A DNA stretch of 64,000 bases from positions 5,549,821 to 5,613,820 of the forward strand of contig JAJEKV010000057.1 of the NCBI GenBank assembly GCA_021234155.1. Reading direction: 5' to 3'. Position 1 is the stretch's first letter, and each line of letters starts with the position of its first letter. The notes under the pieces are model-generated. The model ran no database searches, was not told the origin of the DNA, and saw only the letters and a list, made by a program, of their open reading frames with translations. The stretch comes from Isoetes taiwanensis. Taxonomy: Eukaryota; Streptophyta; Lycopodiopsida; Isoetales; Isoetaceae. Below, one piece after another: positions 32,931-44,133 of this stretch. The position numbers and the translations under genes were made by a program.

Positions 32931-33160
32931 ATAAAGATTTCACTTCACACTCGTCGTTAGATTAAAATTTAAAATAACAGAAACTATTAAATCTTGCTTC
33001 ACACCAATTGTCACGCCGTTAGGTTAAAAATTGGTACAACAAAAACCGTTAAATATTGCTTCACATTGATTATCATGCCATTATGTTAGGAATTAACATA
33101 ATGGAAACCATTAAATATTGCTTCACACTAACTGTCACGCCATTAGGTAAAAAATTGAAT
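32930..33160. repeat. Degenerate tandem repeat, unit about 60-70 bp
   Basis: Three to four imperfect copies of a unit containing GCTTCACACTAACTGTCACG and CCATTAGGTTAAAAATT. Confidence 0.6.
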
Positions 33161-33184
33161 TGCCTTAAATTTGAAAGGCAAAAT

Positions 33185-33625
33185 CATGGCGCGTCAAGTC
33201 CGTCATTAAAATTTAACGTCACGAAATACAGTGTGAACCCCAATTAGTGTGAAGCACACTTAAGCTAAATTTTTTAACCTAGGGGCACGTTAATGGCCAG
33301 TGTGAAGCGACCCTTAATTTGTAAACTTTGAGTCAAGATCTAAATTTATATGGAGCAAGATAGTACTTGAACTCAGAGTTTGGAAATTTAAGGGAGAATT
33401 ATGACCCGTTAAGTTCGTCGTTAAAATTTAACCTCACGGAATACAATGTGAACCCCAATCAATGTGAAGCACATTTAAGCTAAAGTTTTTAACCTAACGG
33501 CCCTTTAACAGCTAGTGTGAAGAGGCCATTAACTTGTAAATTTTGGGTCAAGATCTAAATTTATATGGAGCAAGATGGTAATAATGGACTTGAACTCGGG
33601 TCTTAGTTGTAGACTTTGGATCAAG
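33185..33625. repeat. Direct repeat, two units of about 220 bp
   Basis: Copy 1 (about 33190-33395) and copy 2 (about 33405-33625) share GTGAACCCCAAT, GTGAAGCACA-TTAAGCTAAA and GTCAAGATCTAAATTTATAT in the same order. They continue the GTGAAGC-rich repeat to the left. Confidence 0.7.
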
Positions 33626-33671
33626 ACCAATGGCCAAAGATTTTAATAATACCCCCACATGGGATTAGAAA

Positions 33672-33925
33672 TTGGGAAAAAAGATAAACATGGCTAGGAA
33701 AGAAAGACAAGCATGGGAGTCTCTAATGGAACTATTCTCATACATTCCCCCCTCATCCTCAAACATGTTCTCTTGGAGCAATAAAAGGAAGAAAGAAGAG
33801 AGAACATATTGCATATTGGACAGATTTTACATTTGCAATAAGAACCTCTTTACATGGGATGATGTGATCATAATTGGAGATATGGGAAACTCAATTTCAG
33901 ATCATTACCCCCAAATATTATAAGG
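33672..33925 (+). pseudogene. Endonuclease C-terminus of an older LINE
   Basis: The frame ends FSWSNKRKKEERTYCILDRF then GDMGNSISDHYPQIL. The TWSN...LDR...SDH pattern is the C-terminal part of the L1 apurinic endonuclease; SDH carries the catalytic His. No RT follows in register, so this is a fragment separate from the LINE at 34500-40380. Confidence 0.65.
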
Positions 33926-34500
33926 GAGAGTACAAGCAAAAAAAAGTAGGTTTAAATATTCCGTTCAAATTCAACATGGGCTTGTTAAATAATAAGTTCT
34001 TTATTGATGAATACAAGCTATTCAATTCCAGCCTCAATCCGGTTAGCAAAACAGAGTCAATGAAATCCTTTGTCCAGGGGGAGATGAATGTTATGCGCTT
34101 CGAAACACGCCTCGGATTCCGTGCGAAACCCAGACCTAATGGATGAGACCTTCTTGGAGGTTGTTCTCCAGGGACTGGGTTTCCCCCTTATTCCATCAGA
34201 CTTTGATGTGACAGTGTCAGCTTTAGATAGTCTTATAATCCAATCTTACAGTTCTAGAATTAAACTAGGATTCAGTAGATCAAATTTTAACAGTCATTAT
34301 CTAAGCATTATGTGTTTTGACAGAGTCGGATCTTTAAGGATCTCGGCTCATAATTCGGGATATCTCGCCTTAGGAAGATTTTCACGCAACCTCTTTCAAA
34401 TTTTGGTGCTTGAGAGATTTGGGATTGAATCAATTCTACATTGGACGGATTTCTTTGATCTTCGCCCAGCCTGGTTTTTTTCAGACCTTCAAATCATAGT
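33926..34500. other. Junction between LINE pieces
   Basis: An open frame (34088-34525) without recognised motifs lies here. The left end of the next LINE is somewhere in this interval. Confidence 0.3.
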
Positions 34501-35377
34501 GTGGAGATTTGCGGGGGAAAACTAAAAATGACCAAAAAAGGGAAAAGCAAATCGGTTCTTATTCAGAACCAAAAAGAAATGGAAAAAGAACTTAAAAACA
34601 TCGAAGATGAGGAGTGGACAAATATTTTATGGGTGGAAGATAGGAGGGATCAGGTATGGGACAAGATGAAGACCATGTATATCACCTTCGAGCTTATAAA
34701 AGATCAACAGAGGGCAGCAACTGTCTGCATGGATGTTTGGAAGATGGGATTATTTCCGACATTCTGGAAAAGCTAAAAATCTTGGAAAAAGACAACAACT
34801 CTGGAAGGGCAAATGACAGGGACTGGGCCTGGAACACCCTAGAATTGCTTCAGGATATGGACAGAAATCTCTACAAACTGATCATGGCCAAGCAAGATCA
34901 TACAGAAATGTATTGCTGTAGCCTGAAGAACAATATTTTCCAGAAATCTATGAACGAACTACTCAATCTTGTCAAGATGTCTCTGGTGGACCTAGAAAGT
35001 CTCCAATGGAACTCGAAAGCCTCAATCAAGCTGATTAAAAGTTGGAAAGAAGCAGAAGATCATGTCGTTGAAAGGCACCGGAAATAAGTTCTAAGCTCCA
35101 TCAGGAGCAGATCAGGTTCTTGGGGAGGTCTCTCAGAAGTATGAAACTTTTCAAACAAGGCCCAAAAAAGATACCTCTGCATGCAAAATCAGGGATTCCA
35201 ATGGTTATTTCAATCCGTTAGAAACAGAGCAGTGCAAATGCAAGAACTGCGAAGAGATCAATGGTTCGGGGCTGAACAAAATAGACACCAAAATTGGGGA
35301 CCATCGTATTAGCAACCGGATTCCTGTTATAGGCAAGAGCGACAAGGCTAAAGGTCAAATTCTTTCTTCTTAGAATG

Positions 35378-36490
35378 CTTTGCTTAATATTGTTTCTTGT
35401 GATGTTCCGGCTGTTAACCAACCCTCTGAAAACTTGGATTTCATTGATTGCTCGAATATTAAAGATCCCACTGCTGCTAACCTATATTCCGAGAAAGGGC
35501 TTCTTATCCATTTCCCCATCAAATGCCCTTCAATTGGCGAGGTTAAATTCTGGATTACCAAGACGCACAGAGTTCCAATTCAATCCCTGCGTAAAGTTGA
35601 TGATGAAACCTTTCAGATCTTGTGCAGGGGTAATTATAGTGTGAATTATATGCTAAAAAAAGGGGGGGGGCAAAATTAGCAACAACGTTTTCTATAGTAT
35701 GAGATGGAGCCCTCTGTTCACCCCTGATAATCCCAAACATATCTCGACATCTACTTGGATTACCTTCTCTAATTTGCCGCCATCCTTATGGACTTTATCC
35801 CACCTTAGGGCCATATTTGGCAATCTTGAGCAAATTATATGCATTAACATCCCGCAAACAAATTTTTCCTCCATCTGTATCTCTAAGGAAATCGACTCTA
35901 AATGGTTAGATGCTGTTAAGATCAAACTGTCTAAGGACAGAATTCTTAACCTCAAAATTATTACTCTAAATATCCAATTCAGAAGATTTCTAAAAAGGAT
36001 TCGGAAGATTGTGAACACAATCTCTACAGCAAACAGCCTCCCCTTATTATCCGGCAGGAATGGCGTCCAAAAAAGAAAGAAGACGGTAAGGGGACTGGTA
36101 TGGACAACAAGGAAATTCAAAGTGCTGAGGTTAAAGAATGCAACAGAATAAAGGGTATCGATAACATGGAGTATTTCTTGGACACTGAGCCTAACTCTTT
36201 GTTTTTAGACAATAATTGGAATCTCATATTTATGTCAACCTTGCTGTTAAGTTTAAGATAGGTGACTCTTTCCTTCCCTCTCAAGGGAGAGAATTATGAA
36301 GAGACTGATACAAAGGATCATAATTCAGAGAGTGAATTCATTCACTCATGTGATGAGAGGGGATGGAAACAGATTACTTCAAAGAGAAGAGGAAGAGGTC
36401 AGAAAAAATCTTATATTGGACCTGTCAGACTTAGCCCGAGAAATTCAGCCATTCAATATAGGATGGCCAAAGGTTTGTACAAATGTTAAT
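35378..36490 (+). pseudogene. LINE ORF1 (DUF4283-like RNA-binding protein)
   Basis: The N-terminal frame has LLIHFPIKCPSIGEVKFWIT and FQILCRGNYSVNYMLKK. After a frame change at a G run (35661-35669) the frame reads SMRWSPLFTPDNPKHISTST then WITFSNLPPSLWTLSHLRAI, the W-x-P-x-F...W-x-x-x-x-x-LP signature of DUF4283 in plant L1 ORF1. The C-terminal frame (36262-36489) is charged (KRRGRGQKKS). ORF1 protein chaperones element RNA. At least two frameshifts are present. Confidence 0.65.
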
Positions 36491-37088
36491 GATCAACTCT
36501 GTTAAGATAATCACTTGGAATCTCCAGGGTATCAACAATCTAGTCAAAAGGGATCGTCTGAAGGTCTGTCTTTCTACTCTTAACCCTGATATTTTATTTA
36601 TCCAGAAACATAAGATTCATGACCCTGACCATGGTAATATTATTTCCAAGGCCCTCCCCCCTAATTTCAAAGTTTGGTCAATTAGTGCTAATGACTCCTC
36701 TGCAGGAATTGCTATTGCTTGGAATCAGAAAATTAATTTGGAAGTGAACCACATGATCTATGATAACAATGGGAGGTGGCAGATCCTTGTTGGCAGCATT
36801 GAATCTTGTAAAATTGCCTTAGCAAATGTCTATTCTTATCACAACCCCTCTGATAGGATTATTGTGTGGAACAAAATCAACCAGAGCCTGGCTAATCTGG
36901 ATGTTGATGACCTGGTCCTCGAAGGAGATTTTAACATGGTTACTGACAGTTTCATGAAGAACAGGAACTTCAAGGCTCTTCTCCCTCAGGAAAACTGTGC
37001 TTGGTCGAATCTTCTGACTGCTCATAACCTCACTTTAGCTAGGACTAAGCCCAATGCCTATAGCTGGTCTGAGGTTTTATATGAGTGA
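36483..37088 (+). pseudogene. LINE ORF2 endonuclease domain
   Basis: It starts MLMINSVKIITWNLQGINN and continues LNPDILFIQKHKI (the catalytic Glu position is Lys), SSAGIAIAWNQKI and LVLEGDFNMVTDSF. This is an L1-type EEP endonuclease; Glu to Lys in the Q-E-x-K motif would inactivate it. A stop at 37086 splits it from the SDH region, which is readable at 37137-37160 (YTLSDHxDN). Confidence 0.8.
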
Positions 37089-37185
37089 GAATCTTTGGGA
37101 TAATTGTAGCAGAGTTGAGAATCTGATAGGTTATACTCTTTCGGATCACTAGGATAACAAAGGGAAAAAGAAATCCTATTTTAAA

Positions 37186-38517
37186 ATGAATGTTAGCCTT
37201 TTAGACCAGGAAGATTTCTTGACCAGATTGCAAGACATCATTAATTGTCATCCTATGCCTTGTGGTGATTTTGGTTGGATGTGGTGGTGGATTAATTTGG
37301 CAAAGCATATCAAGAATTGGCTTAAAGAATGGAGAAGAAGCATTTTTCACCAGAATCAAGCTCATCTGTTAGATCTGAGAAAAAGACTGAGCAATGCTCC
37401 CATAGAGCAGCAAGATAATATTAGAATTCAGATCGAGAAAGAGGAAATTAATATAGCCAAGGGATGGAGGATGAAAGCCAAGATTAAGGGGCTTAAGGAA
37501 GATGAAAGGTGCAACTCCAAATATTTCTTCATCAAGACCAAGACGATAATTAAGATGAACCAGATATATGAAGTCAAGAATGGGGATGATCTCATTTCAG
37601 GGGACCATTATCTTAAAAGGGCTGCAGTGGACCATTTCACTACTATTACGGGAACTAATATGGATTGTTCAGGGGAGATGATCAACACGTTCATAAATAT
37701 GAGGAAAAAGATCAATGGCAATCAGAATGACATGATTACCACCCCCTTTGTCAATGATGAGCTCAGGGATGTGACCAAAGGTATGGATAATGGGAAAACC
37801 CCTGGACCAGATGGTTTGCCAGCTGAATTCTTCAAGAAAGCTTGGCCCATTTTAGGGGATGGTATTACCAGGCTGGCCAATGAATTCAGACTTTGCAAAC
37901 GTCTGGATGCTAGAATTAATACCAGCCTAATTGCCCTTATTCCAAAAATTGATTCCCTCACATCCTTTGCTGACTATAGACCCATATCTTTGACTAATGT
38001 TATCTACAAGATTATTGCAGGTGCTCTTGCTGCTAGACTTAAGAAGGTTCTGGAATCCACAATTAGCAGCTCCCAATCAGCCTATCTCAAAGATAGATAT
38101 ATCCTTGATAATGTTGTCACTACTATATTGGGTCTGCAATGGGCTAAAGACTCCAAACAAGAGATGGCTCTTCTCAAATTAGACATCACCAAAGCCTTTG
38201 ATACAGTGAGCTGGAACTTCCTCTTCAAAAGCTACAGAGCCCTGGGTTTTAATGAAGAATGTATTGGCATATTCAGAGCCATCCTCAGTAACTCAAGATT
38301 TGTTGTTCTCATAAATGGTGAATGTAGCCCTTTCTTCTCTATTCAGAGGGGAGTAAAACAAGGTTGTCCTCTTGCACCCTTTCTTTTTTTGATTGTTATG
38401 GAGGCTCTTCACATGTTGCTAAGCTTACTAACTCAATTAAGGGTCTTCAACTTCCTGAGAACTTTCAGACAGACCAAATCCTTAACGGACATTTTGCAGA
38501 TGATACCTTCATTTTAA
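37186..38517 (+). CDS. LINE ORF2 reverse transcriptase domain
   Basis: 443 open codons. The order is a long helical linker, GKTPGPDGLPAEFFKKAW, LIALIPKIDSLTSFADYRPI, SQSAYLKDRYILDNV, ALLKLDITKAFDTVSWNFLF (block A with catalytic Asp) and QRGVKQGCPLAPFLFLIVME (block B). The frame is lost just before block C, which is readable in the +1 frame as GHFADDTFILIS (38490-38525), the catalytic [FY]-A-D-D. So one frameshift near 38400-38450 breaks an otherwise well kept RT. Confidence 0.85.
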   Translation: MNVSLLDQEDFLTRLQDIINCHPMPCGDFGWMWWWINLAKHIKNWLKEWRRSIFHQNQAHLLDLRKRLSNAPIEQQDNIRIQIEKEEINIAKGWRMKAKIKGLKEDERCNSKYFFIKTKTIIKMNQIYEVKNGDDLISGDHYLKRAAVDHFTTITGTNMDCSGEMINTFINMRKKINGNQNDMITTPFVNDELRDVTKGMDNGKTPGPDGLPAEFFKKAWPILGDGITRLANEFRLCKRLDARINTSLIALIPKIDSLTSFADYRPISLTNVIYKIIAGALAARLKKVLESTISSSQSAYLKDRYILDNVVTTILGLQWAKDSKQEMALLKLDITKAFDTVSWNFLFKSYRALGFNEECIGIFRAILSNSRFVVLINGECSPFFSIQRGVKQGCPLAPFLFLIVMEALHMLLSLLTQLRVFNFLRTFRQTKSLTDILQMIPSF

Positions 38518-38562
38518 TTTCCATGGATCATAACTCGATCATCAATACTCAGCAGATCCTCC

Positions 38563-40070
38563 ATGATTTTAGACATGCCTCAGGATGCAAAATCAACCCT
38601 CAAGTCAGCAATTCAAGCAAGAGATATAGACAAAGGTACACAGGTCGCCAGCCTCCTAGGCTGTAAGTATAACACCCCCTGTACTAAATCTAAGATCTTG
38701 GGGATTCCCTTTGCTATAAGAAGTAATGCATCTGACTTGTGGAGTGACGTTATTGATAAATTCTATAAAAAGGTTGATTCTTTGAACTCCAAATATCTAT
38801 CCAAAAATGGTAGAGATATTATTGCTAATTTTGTGATCTCATCTTCTCAGGTTTATCAATCCTCTGTTATTTTGGCTCCCAAAAAGGTTTCTAACAAATT
38901 CCAGAGTATTATTGGCAGGTTCATTGCTTGTGGTCAGAATAAAAGATGCCGGCACCCTGTGTCTATGGAAGAATGCTGTAAATCCAAAAAGGAAGGTGGT
39001 CTTGGCACTATGAATATTGGGAAACAGGGATTGGTCCTAACTGCCAAGTACTTCTACAAAGCTTGCTATGATAGAATCAAGCACCCTATCTCTATTCTGA
39101 TCAGATATTACATTAGCAAATGTCATCCCTATGGTTGGAAATCCCTGAAGATGGAGCTTCCACATTTGATTTATTTTCCTTTCTCTGTCCCAGCAAACAC
39201 TCCCGGAATTATCAAGAAGTGGATAAAGGCTTGGCTTGAAATCAGGAACATGTATACATGAAAGAATGGGCTTCCATTGGAGCAGTCAATTTTTTGGAAT
39301 CCGGCTCTTATCCTCGACAATCCTAGTATGTGCCTTGCCTGCCATTTTCCTGAGCAAGCTAAGCTGTGGAAAGCGAGGGGGGTAATTCTTATTAAGGATC
39401 TTTTCGACAATATTGGAATTATTATTTTTAAAACGTTGTCCTCGCTGAAGCAGATCACCACACAAAAATGCTCTATGAGGTTATCACTAATATTATCTCT
39501 CATGGCAGATGGTCAAATTCTATGGACTCCTGGCAGCATAATGGTAAAAATGGTTACTCAGTAAAAATGGCATATAGTTTTCTGATGAGTAATCGGGAGA
39601 TTACTATCCATTTAAAATGGAGGGTCTCCCCTGATACTGCTAGAAGGAACCTGAAATTTATGTGGAATAGCCCGGTCAACCCAAAAATTAAAGCCTTTAT
39701 GTGGCAGCTCTGGCATAGAGGCCTGACAACCATTGTAAGAGATACAAATTATCAATGACCAATTCTGATATTTGTGACAGGTGTCTGACTGATAAAGAGG
39801 ATGAAAATCACCTCTTCAAGCTATGCCTCTAGTCGGAATGGATTTTGGAACTTGCCTCCGACATCTTTGGCTTGAATTTGGTAGCTTTGAATGAAACTGA
39901 ATTCTTTATGCCCTCAAACCCGGGTGACTGGAGGATTTCCATCCTCCTCTGGAGAATTTGGAAAGGAAGGAATGCTTTCATCTTTAATTGTGAAATTATC
40001 CCCCCTGAAGGAATTATTAAGCAGGTATTATATGATATCAATTGGATCCAGAGTATTAATGGTTGACTTG
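38563..40070 (+). pseudogene. LINE ORF2 thumb and C-terminal zf-RVT region
   Basis: Frame 38563-39261 contains KILGIPFAIRSNAS, YLSKNGRDIIANFVISSSQV and KKEGGLGTMNIGKQ, the RT thumb and connection of plant L1 ORF2. Frame 39468-39758 has MWNSPVNPKIKAFMWQLWHR and 39845-40066 has DWRISILLWRIWKGRNAFIF, the zf-RVT and distal blocks. Several frame changes separate them. Confidence 0.75.
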
Positions 40071-40344
40071 GTTTTGATTTCAGATACATTATTCTTGTTG
40101 ACAAGGAAGCTCAAATGGAGGAGAATAAATATCAGTGCTAACAACGATTGGACAAAACTCTTTGGAGCTGCCAACACTGTGGATCATGGGAAAAATACCT
40201 GTGGCTGTTGCTGTGATCAGAACTACAATGTTCGAAGAGAGCTGTTGTGTCAGGCCAAAGACTCCAAGGCCAGATTTAACATGGCTAAGTCAGAAATCTG
40301 CATGTGCATATACTGCACTTTCCATATAGTATTTAAAGGAAAAG

Positions 40345-40560
40345 AAAAAGTTCACTATTTTGAAAGACTCTAAATTTTATGGAAAGATGTCTAAATGTGC
40401 TTTTGCCCAACAAGAATTTGATTTACCTTCGGCATGTGATCTCAAACAATGGAATTGAACCAGATCCATCAAAGTCTGAAGCTATTCAAAGTTGGCTCAT
40501 ACTCAAATCTATCAAGGAAGTAAGGTCTTATTCATGAAGTAAGGTCTTATTCATGAAGTA
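40345..40560 (+). pseudogene. Ty3/gypsy reverse transcriptase fragment
   Basis: The sequence encodes, with frame changes, GKMSKCAFAQQEF, then HVISNNGIEPDPSKSEAI and SIKEVRS. This is the K-C-x-F...YLGHVIS...P-x-K segment between RT fingers and thumb. It is only about 70 residues and highly decayed, unrelated in frame to the LINE before it. Confidence 0.6.
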
Positions 40561-40568
40561 AGGTCTCA
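40519..40568. repeat. Short tandem repeat GAAGTAAGGTCTTATTCAT
   Basis: Two full units and one partial unit of about 19-20 bp inside the gypsy fragment. Confidence 0.8.
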
Positions 40569-42020
40569 AGGGAGTGGATTGGCATAAAAACAGTCATGGG
40601 CATTACTCGCCATCTGCTCCTCCTATGCACATTATGCAGACTGAGTCAGGTTATGCTATGTGTTGGTTACAACCTATCAAGGAAGTAACTCAAGGTCATT
40701 CTTGAGGGGCCTTACACTCTCAAGCTCGATGAGGAAGGAAACAAGTGATATTCATCTAGATAGTATGCTTGTACTAGTAGTAAATTGGGGTGTAGACCCA
40801 TCGTATTTGATTTATTCAATCGAGGAAATATGCTACTTCCAAAGAAATGTCAAGTCCATACTTAGCTCTCTATCGGTGGCTAACTATTACCAGTCTACTA
40901 TGGAGCCCTAGTAGGCTCTACACACCAAGGCTTCTTCCACATTGCAACCATCCTCTTTATTTAAATCAACCAATGAATAGTGCCTATAACAAGTGTTTGG
41001 ATCTTGTGCGTATGCCAAAATTAATTGAGTGTGACCATCCAAACAAGCCACTAGATTGCGACCTCCTAAGGATGAAACACAAGATTACTTGAGGACACCT
41101 TATCTATCAGCAACAAAAGTGACATGGAGAACAATATCATATGAAATAATAAATAAGGCTGTTGCTATCAAATTCTACCTCTACATATGGCATATTCAAA
41201 CACGTGGTCATTGTTAGATCAGTGTCTCCCCCCCTCCCCCCAAAACATCATTTAGACCTCGAGTTTGATGCCTTCACATTCAATATTACGACCAATACAT
41301 GTTAATTGTATACAATCCAGCATTGGAAACCCCGAATCTAAAATCCATGTGTAACGAGAGTTAGAGGGGTTCATGAGGAACGTACTGAATAAGAGGGTCA
41401 AGAACAACCATCTACTTCGACAATATATGGACATCTAGGATCTGGATCTGCGAGGACATGGGATGAGCTAAAAATCGTCAATAAACAATGGAACATACCA
41501 GAGGCGCAAGAGTTACTCACATAAAGAGGTAGTATTGGTAATGGAAGAAGAAATTTCCCTATCATTAGGCCTTTTTGCCATGCTATTGCTCGATCAAGGT
41601 CCAGCAATTGAGCTATGGACTAGGTTCAAGATACCAATAAGTGTCCAAATGACCAGACAATTGGCGTTAATGATTAATAACATTCTAACACAACACAATA
41701 CCAACATCATGGCATTTGGTCTTCAACGAAAGCCTTCTCTTGGAATGCATGAATTACAAACTTTTTTTTTTACTATGGGACATACTTAAATATGATGATG
41801 CAAATGACAAGCAAAATGAATACCCAAGGGATTCACCTATATGTAGTGGACATCATGACATCTGTGTTCCTAGGTCCATGTAAGAACTCCTTATCTGCCA
41901 CTGTATATAATGAACCCCTTATCATATGCTCCACCAATTGTCTCACATGTACACCTGTTAAACACCTGAGAACAAGAAAGAGTTGTATATGTCTTTTTTG
42001 AAATATTTTACTGATAGAGC
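40561..42020. other. Degenerate retroelement-like or unassigned sequence
   Basis: Frames such as 40847-41092 and 41535-41789 show no domain. Composition is uniform and AT-rich. Confidence 0.3.
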
Positions 42021-42024
42021 TCTC

Positions 42025-42070
42025 TTGGTCTCCGTGGACGATAAAAAATCTATTATACTCTATTCTATTC
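42025..42070 (+). repeat. Inverted repeat A, left copy
   Basis: TTGGTCTCCGTGGACGATAA and the following A- and T-rich stretch ending TCTATTCTATTCT match the reverse complement of 47592-47637 at about 41 of 46 positions. Confidence 0.7.
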
Positions 42071-42180
42071 TCAATCATTTCCTTTATAGTTTTATATCTT
42101 CATTTACAACTTTATTATTTGTACTTAGATCTTTTACTGTTATCATATTGCTTACAGAGATCTTAGTATAAAGCCGCATT

Positions 42181-42567
42181 CTTATTATGCTATCCATTCT
42201 ATTGCACACCAACACTACCTTAAATTACAATACAAATATAATTCTAGGGAACAAATCTATATTCATAATTCGTGTATCCATTTTATAAAATTGAATCAAG
42301 GTATGTTATTCACAGAAATGGAGTTTCCTACATTCATTGATTCTCCATGATATTATACAAATTTTGAATCAATCTTACTATGCTATCCATTCTATATTGC
42401 AGATCAACACTACCTTAAATTACAATACAAATATAATTCTAGGGAACAAATCTATATTCATAATTCGTGTATCCATTTTATAAAATTGAATCAAGGTATG
42501 TTATTCACAGAAAGGAGTTTCCTACATTTGTTGATTCTCCATGATATTATACAAATTTTAAATCAAT
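42181..42567. repeat. Tandem duplication, two units of about 193 bp
   Basis: Copy 1 42181-42373 and copy 2 42374-42567 are nearly identical (shared CAACACTACCTTAAATTACA and TATGTTATTCACAGAAA), with a few substitutions and short indels. Confidence 0.9.
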
Positions 42568-42742
42568 TTGTTGTTTTCTAAGAGTCATTTGAAGCTTTAC
42601 TATGTCATATTATATAAGAACCTTATCAACTTGCATGTTGTTTACTAAGAGTCATTCGAAGTTTTACTATGCCATATTTTTTTTTTAAGGATCAAATTAA
42701 TTAGGACCTTAAATAAGGACCTTATCAACTTGACGCTTCTTG

Positions 42743-42850
42743 ATTTTTGGGTTGCCCCTAGGGGGGCAAACCCTCGTTTATGTGGGTATGTGGGCATATC
42801 CAGGTATATGCCGGCATATGCCTAGCATATGCTGGTGACTGCTCCAAACT
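42743..42850 (+). repeat. Inverted repeat B, left copy
   Basis: TTTTTGGGTTGCCCCTAGGG, then GTGGGTATGTGGGCATAT, matches the reverse complement of 54481-54586 at roughly 75% over 105 bp. Confidence 0.7.
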
Positions 42851-42857
42851 GCCTGCT

Positions 42858-42917
42858 GCCCCATTCCTTCGCAGGCGTGGCTATGCAGCCCCATTCCTTC
42901 GCAGGCGGGGCTATGCG
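42858..42917. repeat. Tandem 30-bp repeat, two copies
   Basis: GCCCCATTCCTTCGCAGGCG plus 10 bases, repeated with one change, just inside inverted repeat B. Confidence 0.85.
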
Positions 42918-44130
42918 CAGCTCGACCCTTCTTCTTCTTCCAAGCATTTTCCTCTGGCTTCCAAAAGCATGGTGGTTCTATTTTGTTGCTTGTTGCAAAT
43001 GCAGATATGCCGAGAAAACAACATTTTATTGAGCATAAACAAGGAAGGCTATGGCGAGCTAGTGGTTATGGTGAGCTTTTTATTGCTCCATCCATGTAGT
43101 TTGGAATCTAGCCTTGTTCTTATGCACAGCTATGGCAGCCGACTATAGAGGTCCTGAAGGTTTCTTGAGAGCATCATGCTTTGGAAGAAATGTCTATGGC
43201 CGAAAATATTGTGGCTGTGGTTGTTGGGTGCAGAAAGCCCTGTGCAGAAGCCAACAGACAAGGGAGGCGGCCATTATCTGAAGTATCGTTTTGTGAATCT
43301 TATGTAGGCCGGCTAGTTCAAAGCTATCTCTTATATCTTGCCGAGGTGCTAAAAGGGCTTTTTTGCAGCCAATTGGTCCTACAGAGAAGCCTGCAAAAAC
43401 CAAGGAGGAAAATTTTTTAGCCCTATTATCAGCTCAGCCTAGGACCGTCCGCCCAGGTACGAGCTAGTTGCCATAGTTGCCAAGATGTTCTAATGCATCC
43501 AAGGTTGTGCTGCATGTATCCAAGTAAGTTATCTTCAATCCTTTTAAACTGGTCTTGAGGTCTTTTGTGCTATGTTTCAATCTTGTATTCATGTCCTCGA
43601 CATCTTGATTCAATGTATTAATGCATGCAAGACTTCAGTTATCATACATAGTTATCTGTGCTAGAAGACATCCTATTACTGGAAAAGAACAGACTGCTAA
43701 TTTTTTTGCATCACTGTGATAAAGCTCTTGACAGGCATAAAAGGGAAGATGCTTAGAGTTATGTAAATTCGATATATTTGATCACCTAATAGAACATTGA
43801 TATGTCTCCAAATAGCTTTTTATAAGATGTTTAGCATATTTACACAAGGAAACAATTTAATTTCGCATGCAATATGACCGTTTGATGGTCTACAACATAG
43901 ACACCCTTAATGGATGCCCAAATTGGATCATTGAGTCTTCAAACACTGAACTAAGTATGCTTTGAGTCACTTCGTTCTTTTGGTCCGTTGTCCTTCTCTT
44001 TGTTATCCTTACTAGTGTATTTGCAATGGCAGGTGTTGAGCATAGCATGTTGCGTGTTTTACAGTCACTGTGGTAATCGTAGGCCTTTAAAGGGCGGTTA
44101 ATTTAAGTCGCCAGGCTTCCTCTGCTCTGA
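42918..44130. other. Unassigned sequence inside the composite block
   Basis: Several frames of 65-80 codons show no domain. It may be intron or 5' region of the metallophosphoesterase fragment. Confidence 0.25.
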
Positions 44131-44133
44131 TCT

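Larger units (their letters stand above)
34500..40380 (+). mobile_element. L1-type LINE, plus strand, near full length but decayed
   Basis: A DUF4283-like ORF1 is followed by ORF2 with endonuclease, RT and zf-RVT-like tail in the standard L1 order. The RT stretch is a single frame of more than 440 codons, so decay is moderate. No clear poly(A) tail or target duplication was found; a gypsy fragment begins at about 40345 and may have cut off the 3' end. Confidence 0.85.
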
